Positions 36,101-44,720 are shown, counted from the stretch's first letter. The stretch is DNA of 64,000 nt from Pseudomethylobacillus aquaticus (GCF_003730115.1 NZ_RJVP01000008.1:1-64000), one strand, 5' to 3'. Program-made: numbers and translations. Notes: generated by a model from the letters alone, not told the origin.

Positions 36101-36832
36101 GTGAAGATCAATAAAATTAATCGTGCGGTTCAGCTGGCTGTTCTGGGTTCTGCATTAAGCTTTGCTGCTAACGCTGCAGCTGCAGAAGCGCCAGCCCCTG
36201 CACTGCCTGACGTCGGTGGCATTTTGACTGGTGTATTGGCTCTGGTTCCAGTTCCAGTGGCCTTGCCTGCTTTACCAGGAGTGCCTGGCTTGCCAGCGCT
36301 GCCTGATGTAGGCGCGACGGTTGAAGGTCTGGTTACGACGGTAACTGGCCTGGTGAATGTGCCTGATGTAGGCGGTACGCTGGAAGGTACCATCAATACC
36401 GTCAAGGGTTTGGTTGTTGTGCCAGACGTAGGCGGTTTGCTGAATGCTGAACTGGCTTTCGTTACTGGTCTGGTGAATGTGCCTAGCGTGGGTGGTATCG
36501 TGAATGACACGCTGGATACGGTGACGGGCTTGCTGCCAGCATTGCCTGCGCTGCCAGTTGCACTGCCAGTGGCTTTGCCTGACCTGACTCCGCTGGTTGG
36601 GGACACGGTCGACGGTTTGTTGATCACAGTGACCGGTCTGGTCAACGTTCCTGATGTTGGCGGTCTGGTCAATGGCACAGTTGCCACCGTAACTGGTCTG
36701 GTTGTGTTGCCTGATGTGAGTGATACCGTTAACGGTACGCTGGGTACGGTAAAGGGTCTGGTCAATTTGCCAGACGTTAGCGATACCATCAATGGTACGC
36801 TGGCAACGGTTACCGCCTTGCTGCCACTGTAA
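36101..36832 (+). CDS. Secreted VPDVGG-repeat protein
   Basis: The better start is the GTG at 36101 (MKINKINRAVQL), because the GAGGAG ribosome-binding site directly touches the ATG at 36095 but lies six bases before the GTG. The product has 243 residues. A Sec signal peptide (LAVLGSALSFAANAAAA) precedes an Ala/Pro/Val-rich body with about eight units of the type TVTGLVNVPDVGG(L/T)(V/L)NGT. There is no lipobox Cys, unlike its three neighbours, and no Cys at all. It may be a soluble or surface-associated filament subunit. Being secreted and adjacent to an exporter gene, it is the best candidate substrate for that exporter. Confidence 0.82.
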   Translation: MKINKINRAVQLAVLGSALSFAANAAAAEAPAPALPDVGGILTGVLALVPVPVALPALPGVPGLPALPDVGATVEGLVTTVTGLVNVPDVGGTLEGTINTVKGLVVVPDVGGLLNAELAFVTGLVNVPSVGGIVNDTLDTVTGLLPALPALPVALPVALPDLTPLVGDTVDGLLITVTGLVNVPDVGGLVNGTVATVTGLVVLPDVSDTVNGTLGTVKGLVNLPDVSDTINGTLATVTALLPL

Positions 36833-36846
36833 TTTGCAAGTGTCAT

Positions 36847-36884
36847 TCCCGGCTGCGTTGTAAAGCGGCCGGGATCCGTTTTTT
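36847..36884 (+). terminator. Intrinsic terminator between the repeat protein and the exporter
   Basis: CCCGGCTGC pairs with GCGGCCGGG (one wobble) across an eight-base loop and is followed by six T residues. It ends about 20 bases before the exporter start, so the exporter would be expressed by read-through or from an unseen promoter. Confidence 0.82.
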
Positions 36885-36904
36885 GTGTGCTGATTTGGTC
36901 ATCG

Positions 36905-38617
36905 ATGCGTAAACCCCATAGCAGATCTGTGCTGTTGAAGTCTTTTTTAGTCTGGCCATGGGTGGTCATCGTTCCGCTCGTCAGCACTTCCTTGCTGGCT
37001 GAGGATAATCCAGTCAGCTCGCTGCCCAGTACTACAGATACCGCTCCCAAGCCGCAAAAGTCAGTCGAGATTCAAGGCACTCAAGAAGTATCTCCGGAGG
37101 TCAAAAAGATACTGGACACTGAGTTGGTCCCGGCAAAGATCGCCATCAACGGTGCGCGCGCAATTCCTTTTGAGGAAGTCGGCACCTATTTCAACGGCTT
37201 TGTGAACAAGAAGATCAAGGTCGCCGATCTGATCCAGGCGTGTAATCAGGTCACCAAGCTTTATCAGGATCGTGGTTTCCCGCTGTCCTTCTGTTTCATG
37301 CCAGCCCAAACCTTCAAAGACGGTAATGTGCAAGTGATGGTGGTGGAAGGGTATATCTCGTCTATCGTGATTACTGGCAACCCGGACAAGACCGAGAACA
37401 AGATCCGTCAGATCGCGGCCCCGCTGATCGAAGAGAAGCCACTGACTAAAAAGACCCTGGAGCGCTATACCGGCTTGCTGGCACAGATTCCCGGTTTGAC
37501 GGTACAAGCTTCACTGCCCGTGCCAAAGAAAATCGATGGTTCAACCGAGTTGACGCTGGACGTCAGTCGCAAAGCCATTGGTTTGAGTGGACGTATCGAG
37601 GCGCTCGAGCCTACGGCGCGTGCCATTATCACGGCTCGTGCCAGTGGCAATACCTCGCTGGCGGAAGATGTGACCTTCAGTACCTTGTTGTCTGAGCGCG
37701 ATGAAGAGTATTACGCGCTGGGTTATAGCATGCCGATCGGGCGCAATGGCATGCAGCTGGCTTTTGACGCATCGCATTACAACGGTAATCCACAAGACAG
37801 CAATAACCTGCCTGGCGTTGAACGGGATGTGAGTTCCTTGCGGCTGAGCACGACACTTTCATATCCATTGATGGTCAAGCGTGGCAAGAACCTGGTCGGC
37901 TCCGTCGGCTTTGCGGCGACCAACTTTGATGATGTGTCGCAATCGAGTACCGCCAAACTCAGTCAAACCACGGATGTACGTGCCGTGACCGCAGGCCTGA
38001 ACTACACTACCTCTGCTCTAGGACAGGTGCGTCGCTTCCAGCTGGCGTTGTCACGTGGTCTGGATAGCCTGGGGGCAGATAAATCCATACTGCTGACACC
38101 AACCAATCAACAGTTTGACAGTCCGGTAAAGCTTGATTTCACCAAGACGGTGTTCAGTTTCACCCAGCAGAATGTGTTTGCCAACGGCTGGGGCGTGGCG
38201 GCGATGACGCGCGTCCAGCATAGTGACGATATTCTCCCCATATCAGAGCGGGTCGCATTCGGTGGTTTGCAGTTTGGCCGTGCCTTCCGTCCCGGTCGTA
38301 TCTCAGGGGATTCGGGCTGGGGTGTTTCGCTGGAGCTTAACAAGCTGCTGCCCTATGGTCTGCAGTTGCCGATCTACAGTTTCAGTCGTATCCAGCCGTT
38401 CTTCCTGCTGGAATCGGCACGTACCTACAATGAGTCGAACGGCAGGCCAGTTGATGACATTGGTGCGGCATCCCTGGGTTTGCGTCTGATCAGTGATGAC
38501 AGCAGTTTCTCTAATATAGACTTCGCTGTATCCAAAGCCATCGCAGGGCGGGATGAGCGCATCGATTCTTCGCAGGACTACGTGTTCACCGTCAACTTCG
38601 CGTTGCCACTCAACTAA
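36905..38617 (+). CDS. ShlB/FhaC/HecB-family outer-membrane exporter (TpsB)
   Basis: TpsB proteins are 16-stranded outer-membrane barrels with two periplasmic POTRA domains that secrete a partner protein. From the ATG at 36905 the product has 570 residues; a GTG six codons earlier is also possible. A signal peptide (LLKSFLVWPWVVIVPLVSTSLLA) is followed by a POTRA_2 domain (YFNGFVNKKIKVADLIQACNQVTKLYQDRGFPLSFCFMP) and a second POTRA (GYISSIVITGNPDKTENKI). The ShlB-type barrel follows, with FGGLQFGRAFRPGRISGD in the place of the conserved VRGF/Y loop motif, and a terminal aromatic-poor strand. No classical TpsA substrate with an NPNG-type TPS domain is visible nearby. Confidence 0.88.
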   Translation: MRKPHSRSVLLKSFLVWPWVVIVPLVSTSLLAEDNPVSSLPSTTDTAPKPQKSVEIQGTQEVSPEVKKILDTELVPAKIAINGARAIPFEEVGTYFNGFVNKKIKVADLIQACNQVTKLYQDRGFPLSFCFMPAQTFKDGNVQVMVVEGYISSIVITGNPDKTENKIRQIAAPLIEEKPLTKKTLERYTGLLAQIPGLTVQASLPVPKKIDGSTELTLDVSRKAIGLSGRIEALEPTARAIITARASGNTSLAEDVTFSTLLSERDEEYYALGYSMPIGRNGMQLAFDASHYNGNPQDSNNLPGVERDVSSLRLSTTLSYPLMVKRGKNLVGSVGFAATNFDDVSQSSTAKLSQTTDVRAVTAGLNYTTSALGQVRRFQLALSRGLDSLGADKSILLTPTNQQFDSPVKLDFTKTVFSFTQQNVFANGWGVAAMTRVQHSDDILPISERVAFGGLQFGRAFRPGRISGDSGWGVSLELNKLLPYGLQLPIYSFSRIQPFFLLESARTYNESNGRPVDDIGAASLGLRLISDDSSFSNIDFAVSKAIAGRDERIDSSQDYVFTVNFALPLN

Positions 38618-38626
38618 GTAATTTGC

Positions 38627-39925
38627 TCAGGTCAGCGCGTTTTCAGCCAGGTTATGATGACTGATCTGCTCGCGTAGTCTGCGTGCCAGACCTTTCAGAA
38701 ACAGCATGGCGAGCTGAGGGTCGGTGAGCAGCAGTGTTTCGAAGGTGGATTCGCTGATGATGATCAGCTCGGCTTGAGGCGATTGCACATAAGCGTCACT
38801 TAGTCTCGGCGCCTCTGCCAGCATCGCCATTTCGCCAAAATAGTCGCCAGCAACTACCAAACGTCTTTTCTCGCTTTCAAGCAACACTTCTCCAGAAATC
38901 AGGTAGTAAAGATCGCCACCCGGGTCGCCGCGCCGGAACACATAGTCACCGGCTTGGAGGGTCTTACCATACTGTTGCAGCAAGGCCTGCAAATAGTGGC
39001 GGTCCGTATTCGGTATCCCGGCAAACAAGCCACGCAATAGCAGCACATCTTTTCTTCTCAATGTGGCGATCAGTTCGGTGCCCAGTAAAAACACAGCGAA
39101 AGTGTAGTAAAGCCATGCGATCGAAATGAAGATGGTCTTCATGCCGCCGAATACGGCCCCATAAGACGGGTTGATGGACAGGAACAGGCTGAACGCAGGT
39201 TGCATGGCGACCCACAGGCAAGCGGTGACCAATGCGCTGAACAGGATATGCTGGAGTGCTACTGCTGCCGGGAAGAACAGCCGGTAGAACACCGCCACCA
39301 GCAGCGTGGTCAGGACTAATGAGCTGGCTGAGTTCAGCGCACGAAAGTAGGTCGCGTTAGGATGCAGGAAATGCAACACCTTCTCCAGCATCAGACCTGC
39401 TGCAGTGAACGCGAACAATAACAGCAGGATGCCAAGTACAGCGAGGATATCTTTGAACTTGCGCTTCAGGAAAGAGGGTACCTCTACCATCGAAGCCATG
39501 GTGTAGAACGCCGAGCGTAATGCAGCTGCCAGCGGCGTTACGATCCACAGCAGGGCCAGAATCCCGAACAGCCCCCAGGCGGCCTGATGACTGGAGACGT
39601 TATACACTTCTATCATGATGCGATTGCTGAGCTGCGGTAGCAGGTTGCTGGTCAGGATGGCGAGCTTGATGATGGCATAATCGGACGAGACGATCAGGTG
39701 GCTTAGCATGAAGAACATCAACAGCACCAGCGGGATCATGGCAAACATGGCATAGAAAGCCAGTGACGCCGAGATGCTGAATCCATTGTGCATGCGAAAC
39801 GCATTCAGTGTTTCGAACAGGATGAACAAAGGCGTGCTGTAGCGCTTGCTGGCATACGCATCACGTGAACGTGTGATGGTCGGGTGGTGTATGAGGCGCT
39901 GCAGTGTGCGCAAAATCTCAGGCAT
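38627..39925 (-). CDS. YihY/BrkB-family membrane protein fused to a cyclic nucleotide-binding domain
   Basis: The ATG at 39925 gives 432 residues. Residues about 20-310 hold six helices of the YihY family (once misnamed RNase BN), including FYAMFAMIPLVLLMFFMLSHLIV and GAVFGGMKTIFISIAWLYYTFAVFLLGTELIATL. Residues about 330-430 form a cNMP-binding domain (AGDYVFRRGDPGGDLYYLISGEVLL, DYFGEMAMLAEAPRLSDAYV). The family function is unsettled. The fusion suggests gating by a nucleotide or by the CRP-like fold, although the ligand Arg of a classical cAMP site is not evident. It overlaps the upstream peptidase gene by eight bases. Confidence 0.88.
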   Translation of the reverse strand: MPEILRTLQRLIHHPTITRSRDAYASKRYSTPLFILFETLNAFRMHNGFSISASLAFYAMFAMIPLVLLMFFMLSHLIVSSDYAIIKLAILTSNLLPQLSNRIMIEVYNVSSHQAAWGLFGILALLWIVTPLAAALRSAFYTMASMVEVPSFLKRKFKDILAVLGILLLLFAFTAAGLMLEKVLHFLHPNATYFRALNSASSLVLTTLLVAVFYRLFFPAAVALQHILFSALVTACLWVAMQPAFSLFLSINPSYGAVFGGMKTIFISIAWLYYTFAVFLLGTELIATLRRKDVLLLRGLFAGIPNTDRHYLQALLQQYGKTLQAGDYVFRRGDPGGDLYYLISGEVLLESEKRRLVVAGDYFGEMAMLAEAPRLSDAYVQSPQAELIIISESTFETLLLTDPQLAMLFLKGLARRLREQISHHNLAENALT

Positions 39926-40880
39926 TGGTGAGCAGGTGCTTGAAGCGTTCGGTGGCAGCAATCAGTGCATGACGGGTGCCATGTTCCATTGCTGAATGGC
40001 CAGCGTCTGCAATCATCTCCAGCGTGGCATGTGGCATGGCTTGTTGCAATTCCCATGCTGTCAGAGGCGGGCAAACCAGATCATAACGACCTTGTACGAT
40101 GCAGGTCGGGATATGGGCCAGTGTGCATGCCTCTTGTAACAAGTTGCGGTGGCCTACAAAACACAGCTGCTTGATATAGTGGATCTGCACTCTGGCCCTG
40201 GCCAGCTGTACCTCATCACTCGCCGGAGTGCCGGCTGATTCTGCGGGTAGCAGGGTCATGATGCTGCCTTCATAGTCGTTCCAGCGGCGCGCTGCGGGAA
40301 AATGCACTGCGGGGTCGGCTGAAAAGATGCGACGGGAATAAGCGTCCAGTACCTCGGACTGTTCAGGCGTGGGCAGGTAGTCCAGCAGGGCTTGCCAGGC
40401 TTCGGGCACGAACTGCCGCGATTCGCCCAAGAACCAGTCGATCTCATGCTGGCGGCTTAGAAAGATGCCACGCAATATCAGACCCGATGGCCTGCTTGGA
40501 TGAGCTAACGCATAGGCCAGTGCCAGCGTGCTGCCCCAGGAGCCGCCGAATACCAGCCATTTCTCAATGCCCAGGTGCGCACGCAAACGTTCAATGTCAT
40601 CCACCAACTCATACGTGCTGTTGTGCTCGGTCTCACCATGAGGCGTGCTGCGTCCGCACCCGCGCTGATCCAGCAGGATGATGCGGTAGGCGGCCGGATC
40701 GAAGAAGCGACGCTGACCAGGGTTGCAGCCGCTGCCGGGGCCGCCATGCAGGAAAACCACCGGGATTCCTTCCGGGTTTCCACATTGTTCGAAATAAATG
40801 GCGTGGCCGTTGCCAACCTTCAGCCAGTCGCTGTGGTAGGGCTCAAGCGGAGGATACAAATTGTAAGTGTCGTTACACAT
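39918..40880 (-). CDS. pip: Proline iminopeptidase
   Basis: The enzyme removes N-terminal proline from peptides. The 320-residue alpha/beta-hydrolase has the oxyanion motif HGGPGSG (about 45-51), DQRGCGRSTPHG, the nucleophile elbow GGSWGS (Ser about 112), and the C-terminal catalytic Asp in QGRYDLVCPP and His in AGHSAMEHG. Length and motifs match the S33 family. The start is divergent from xoxF, 279 bases away. Confidence 0.95.
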   Translation of the reverse strand: MCNDTYNLYPPLEPYHSDWLKVGNGHAIYFEQCGNPEGIPVVFLHGGPGSGCNPGQRRFFDPAAYRIILLDQRGCGRSTPHGETEHNSTYELVDDIERLRAHLGIEKWLVFGGSWGSTLALAYALAHPSRPSGLILRGIFLSRQHEIDWFLGESRQFVPEAWQALLDYLPTPEQSEVLDAYSRRIFSADPAVHFPAARRWNDYEGSIMTLLPAESAGTPASDEVQLARARVQIHYIKQLCFVGHRNLLQEACTLAHIPTCIVQGRYDLVCPPLTAWELQQAMPHATLEMIADAGHSAMEHGTRHALIAATERFKHLLTNA

Positions 40881-41159
40881 AGGCTGGTTCTTATATTAAT
40901 CAATGAGTTGTCGGTTTTTATTGGTCGGTTCGCGCGATCCTTGGCCTTGAAGCAGGTGGTTTTATCGGAAATTGTAAACAAATTGTAAATAGAGTATTGC
41001 AAAACATTTTTGACTGTTCTAATATGCACCACGCGCATGAAAGTGCAGCGAGAATCAGAAGCTATTTTAGATGAACTCTCAGCCGTCAAAACAAAAGAGT
41101 GTAAATGTTGCGTCTGGTTTGGATATAACCCTTAGTATTAATCACTACGGAGATTGAAA
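40881..41159. promoter_or_regulatory. Divergent regulatory region upstream of xoxF with an 11-bp direct repeat
   Basis: This AT-rich spacer precedes the strongly expressed-looking xoxF operon. A tandem direct repeat, AAATTGTAAAC then AAATTGTAAAT, lies at 40969-40990 and could be a regulator site on one face of the helix. Further down, TTGACT near 41010 and TAATAT near 41020 are too close together to be a clean promoter pair, so I assign none. GGAG at 41149-41152 is the xoxF ribosome-binding site. Confidence 0.45.
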
Positions 41160-43034
41160 ATGGAGATGAGCAAAATCAAGTTGGCTCTGGGCCTCGCAGC
41201 TGTAACCATGGCAATGCCTATGGTTGCTTCCGCTGCTGCTGACCAAGAAGCTGCAATGAAGGACAAGAACAACTGGGCACATCCACGTGGCCAGCACAAC
41301 AACCAGGGCTACAGCCAACTGGACCAAATCAACAAGGGTAACGTCAAGAACCTGAAGGGTGCTTGGTCGTTCGCTACCGGTGTTAACCGTGGTCACGAAG
41401 GTTCCCCAGTCGTTGTTGGCAACATGATGTATGTTCACACCGCTTTCCCGAACAACGTCTACGCTCTTGACCTGAACGACAACCAAAAGATCGTTTGGTC
41501 CTACTTCCCTAAGCAAGACCCATCCGTACAAGCAGTTCTGTGCTGCGATAACGTGAACCGTGGTCTGGGCTTCGGCGACGGCAAGATCTTCCTGCAACAG
41601 AATGACGGTTTCTTGGTCGCTCTGGATGCGAAGACCGGTGCTAAGGTTTGGGATCTGCAAAACACCGATCCTAAGGTCGGCGCTACCAACACCAACGCTC
41701 CACACGTCATCAAGGACAAGGTTCTGACCGGTTGCTCCGGTGCTGAATTCGGTGTTCGCTGCTTCATCGCTGCATACAACATCAAGGACGGCTCCCTGGC
41801 ATGGAAGGCATATTCCACTGGTCCAGACAGCGAAGTTCTGATCGGCGCTGACTTCAACAAGGATACCCCACAGTACTCCGCTCTGTCCGTCTATGAAGAC
41901 GTGAACGGTGGTAACAAAGAAGGCGGTTCCTTCAAGAAGATCCCTAACGACAAGCTGAAGATTGGCGAAAAAGACCTGGGCGTTAAGACCTGGCTGAAGC
42001 CACAAGCTGTCAAGGACGGCTGGCAACATGGTGGTGGCTCTGTTTGGGGCTGGTGGCCATATGACGCTAAGTCCAATCTGGTTTACTACGGTACCGGCAA
42101 CCCATCCGTATGGAACCCAGACGTACGTCCTGGCGACAACAAGTGGTCCATGACTGTGTTCGCACGTGATGTTGACACCGGTATGGCACGTTGGGGCATG
42201 CAAATGACCCCACACGATGAGTGGGACTATGACGGCATCAACGAAGTCATCCTGTTCGACAAGGGCGGCAAGACCTACGCTTGGCACCATGACCGTAACG
42301 GCTTCCACTACACCTGGAACGCTGCTACCGGTGCTCTGGTTCAAGCTGAAAAGGTTCACTCCTTCGTTAACTGGGCAACCGATGTTGACCTGAAGACCGG
42401 CGTGCCAAACAAGCTGGCTTCTGCTTCGACCCACCAAGACTACAATGCCAAGGGTATCTGCCCAGCAGCATTGGGTACCAAGGACCAACAGCCAGCCGCT
42501 TACTCGCCTAAGACCGGCCTGGTATACAGCCCACTCAACCACGTTTGTATGACCTACGAGCCAGTTGAGTCCAAGTATGTTGCTGGTCAACCATGGGTTG
42601 GTGCTACCCTGACCATGTTTGCAGGTCCTGACGGTGTAATGGGTGGCTTCGCTGCTTATGACCCAATGTCCGGCAAGAGCGTCTGGTACAACAAAGAGAA
42701 GTTCTCTGCTTGGGGTGGTGCTCTGACGACCGCTTCCAACCTGGTGTTCTACGGTACCCTGGACCGTTGGTTCAAGGCTGTTGACGCTAGCTCCGGTAAG
42801 GAACTGTGGAAGCATCAAGTTGGTTCCGGCGTGATTGGTAACGCATTCACCTACGGTCACAAGGGTAAACAATACGTTGGCGTACTGTCCGGTATCGGCG
42901 GTTGGGCTGGCGTTGCGATGAACCTGGGCCTGCAGAACGACACCGATGCTCTGGGTGCCGCTGGTGGTTACAAGGAACTGACCAAGTACAACGCTGCTCC
43001 TGGCGGCGGTGCACTGAACGTGTTCGCTCTGTAA
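41160..43034 (+). CDS. xoxF: Lanthanide-dependent PQQ methanol dehydrogenase XoxF
   Basis: XoxF oxidises methanol in the periplasm with PQQ and a lanthanide ion, passing electrons to a cytochrome c. The 624-residue product (ATG at 41160) has a signal peptide ending VASAA and the eight-bladed quinoprotein propeller. The vicinal disulfide is Cys128-Cys129 (VLCCDN). Metal ligands appear as Glu196 (GAEFG), Asn314 (GTGNPS) and Asp356. The diagnostic XoxF extra aspartate is Asp358 in EWDYDGINE, where calcium-type MxaF enzymes have Ala. No mxaI-like small subunit follows. Codon use is strongly biased (GGT, AAG, CTG), as expected for a very abundant protein. A terminator follows, before xoxJ. Confidence 0.97.
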   Translation: MEMSKIKLALGLAAVTMAMPMVASAAADQEAAMKDKNNWAHPRGQHNNQGYSQLDQINKGNVKNLKGAWSFATGVNRGHEGSPVVVGNMMYVHTAFPNNVYALDLNDNQKIVWSYFPKQDPSVQAVLCCDNVNRGLGFGDGKIFLQQNDGFLVALDAKTGAKVWDLQNTDPKVGATNTNAPHVIKDKVLTGCSGAEFGVRCFIAAYNIKDGSLAWKAYSTGPDSEVLIGADFNKDTPQYSALSVYEDVNGGNKEGGSFKKIPNDKLKIGEKDLGVKTWLKPQAVKDGWQHGGGSVWGWWPYDAKSNLVYYGTGNPSVWNPDVRPGDNKWSMTVFARDVDTGMARWGMQMTPHDEWDYDGINEVILFDKGGKTYAWHHDRNGFHYTWNAATGALVQAEKVHSFVNWATDVDLKTGVPNKLASASTHQDYNAKGICPAALGTKDQQPAAYSPKTGLVYSPLNHVCMTYEPVESKYVAGQPWVGATLTMFAGPDGVMGGFAAYDPMSGKSVWYNKEKFSAWGGALTTASNLVFYGTLDRWFKAVDASSGKELWKHQVGSGVIGNAFTYGHKGKQYVGVLSGIGGWAGVAMNLGLQNDTDALGAAGGYKELTKYNAAPGGGALNVFAL

Positions 43035-43084
43035 TCTAGTCGAGAGACTTGGTTTTCAGAACTAACCGTTAGTTAGTTTGTCCT

Positions 43085-43115
43085 AAAAGCACCCCGCTTA
43101 CGCGGGGTGCTTTTT
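43085..43115 (+). terminator. Intrinsic terminator between xoxF and xoxJ
   Basis: AAAAGCACCCCGC pairs with GCGGGGTGCTTTT across a four-base loop and ends in T residues. It would let xoxF mRNA accumulate above the downstream genes, which depend on read-through. Confidence 0.93.
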
Positions 43116-43157
43116 ATATGGGGATCGAAAAAGCTAACTGACGATAAGGAAATAACA

Positions 43158-44069
43158 ATGCTTAAAAACCTACATAAATTTTCCTTAATGCTTGTGCTCG
43201 CAGCAATGGCTTCGATAGCACATGCCGAGGAAGATGCTTCAATCGCAGTAGACCTGAACTCGGGCCGGGGTGGCGAAGCGCGCCGCATCCCAGATCCGTC
43301 AGAATTCAAAGTATGTGCAGACCAAGACAACCTGCCATTCTCCAATGCAAAGCTCGAAGGCTTTGAAAACAAGATCGCTGAATTGATCGCCAATGATCTA
43401 GGCAAAAAACTCTCTTACCAGTTCTGGTACGACCGTTTCGGATTCCTGCGTAATACGCTGAATGCTGGCCGTTGTGATGTCATCATCGGTACCAATACAG
43501 GCAACGATGCTTTGTTGACTTCCAAACCTTATTACCGCTCCGGCCATGTGTTCATCTGGCGTAAGGAGAGTGGATTCAATATCACGGACTGGGATTCCCC
43601 GGATTTGCGTAAGGGCGTCATCGGTGTGGTGGACAAGGCGCCAGTAGCACGCCCATTGTTTGATAAGGATTTAATGGCGAATGCACGTCCATATCGACTG
43701 ATGCGTGACCTGAACCTGCCACCTAGCTTTATCGTTGATGATCTGGCCAATGGTGATATCGATATTGCGATCCTGTGGGGTCCGATCGCTGGTTACTATG
43801 CCAAGAAATCCACGGTGCCTATGGTGGTTGTACCTGCGCCTGAATACGGTGATATCGATAAGTCCGGTCAGTTGGGTTATAACATCTCCGTTGGTGTGCG
43901 TAAGAAAGAGACCGAACGACTGGCCGAGATTCAAGGCGTGCTGGATCGACGTCAAGCTGACATCCTGAAAATCCTCGATGAGTACGGCATCCCGCATGTA
44001 CCTGTCGTACAAGCAACAAAAGGCAAGAAAAAAGATGCTCGTGGGGATGCAATTCCCAAGAATGAATAA
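43158..44069 (+). CDS. xoxJ: Periplasmic binding-protein-like XoxJ
   Basis: XoxJ is a periplasmic solute-binding-fold protein always found with XoxF and thought to activate or mature it. The ATG at 43158 (AAGGA upstream) gives 303 residues. A signal peptide (FSLMLVLAAMASIAHA) is followed by FKVCADQDNLPFSNAKLEGFENKIAELIANDLGKKLSYQFW, the type-2 periplasmic binding fold seen in MxaJ/XoxJ, then RCDVIIGTNTGNDALLTSKPYYRS and IDIAILWGPIAGYYAKKS. It is the second gene of the methanol operon. Confidence 0.94.
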   Translation: MLKNLHKFSLMLVLAAMASIAHAEEDASIAVDLNSGRGGEARRIPDPSEFKVCADQDNLPFSNAKLEGFENKIAELIANDLGKKLSYQFWYDRFGFLRNTLNAGRCDVIIGTNTGNDALLTSKPYYRSGHVFIWRKESGFNITDWDSPDLRKGVIGVVDKAPVARPLFDKDLMANARPYRLMRDLNLPPSFIVDDLANGDIDIAILWGPIAGYYAKKSTVPMVVVPAPEYGDIDKSGQLGYNISVGVRKKETERLAEIQGVLDRRQADILKILDEYGIPHVPVVQATKGKKKDARGDAIPKNE

Positions 44070-44192
44070 TAAAATACTCTTTTACTTGGAAGCGGCGTCA
44101 ACCAAGTAAATCATGGTTCGTTATTCGAGATGCGAGTCGGTTTTTGTATAGCATCAATCGAAGCGGCATGAATTTCAAAACGAGGAGATGAC

Positions 44193-44705
44193 ATGTTAGG
44201 CAATAAAGCAGTAAAGGCTACTTTCTTTGTATCATTGCTGGCATTGGCAAGTTTGCTGCCTTTGCAAGCAAATGCAGCATGTAACTTTGTATCGACTAAA
44301 GATGGCAGCCCATTAGCAATCAAACCAGTTGATACCGACACTCCGGAAGCCAAGCAATTCCTGGAAACCTGTGTCAATCCGTACACCAAAGTCTATGCTG
44401 CTGATCCTGAGAAAGCTAAAGCAGGTAAGAAGAAATTTGGTTACTACTCCTGCACCCAGTGTCATGGCCCTAATGGCGATGGTCAAGTTGCGGTAGCGAT
44501 CACGGATGCACGCTGGCAATATGCCAAGCATACGACCGACAAGGGTATGTTTGAGACAATCGCTGGTGGTAGCAATGGCGGCATGTTCGCCTGGCATCAG
44601 CAAGTTTCTGGTCCTGAGTATGTCCCAACGGACGATATTCTGAAGATCATTGCTTTCCTGCGTAGCCAGTACAAAGGCGGCGGCGACAAGCCCTGGTTGA
44701 ACTGA
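44193..44705 (+). CDS. xoxG: Soluble cytochrome c, XoxF electron acceptor (XoxG-like)
   Basis: The 170-residue product follows GAGGAG. A Sec signal peptide (FFVSLLALASLLPLQANA) precedes a class I cytochrome c domain with one CTQCH haem motif (Cys87, Cys90, His91) and a likely Met ligand in GGMFAWHQQ. An N-terminal extension unlike ordinary cytochrome c is typical of cytochrome cL/XoxG. Its place after xoxJ makes it the physiological electron acceptor. The next gene encodes a near-copy. Confidence 0.93.
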   Translation: MLGNKAVKATFFVSLLALASLLPLQANAACNFVSTKDGSPLAIKPVDTDTPEAKQFLETCVNPYTKVYAADPEKAKAGKKKFGYYSCTQCHGPNGDGQVAVAITDARWQYAKHTTDKGMFETIAGGSNGGMFAWHQQVSGPEYVPTDDILKIIAFLRSQYKGGGDKPWLN

Positions 44706-44720
44706 TCAGTTCAAGTTTGA

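Noticed and set aside
41145-42872. Long open frame of about 575 codons antisense to xoxF
   Set aside because: It is the mirror of a highly codon-biased gene, which leaves few stops on the other strand. It has no ribosome-binding site and the predicted protein resembles no family.
41160-43034. Calcium-type MxaF methanol dehydrogenase
   Set aside because: The extra aspartate two residues after the catalytic one (WDYDG) marks the lanthanide-type XoxF, and no mxaI small subunit gene is present.
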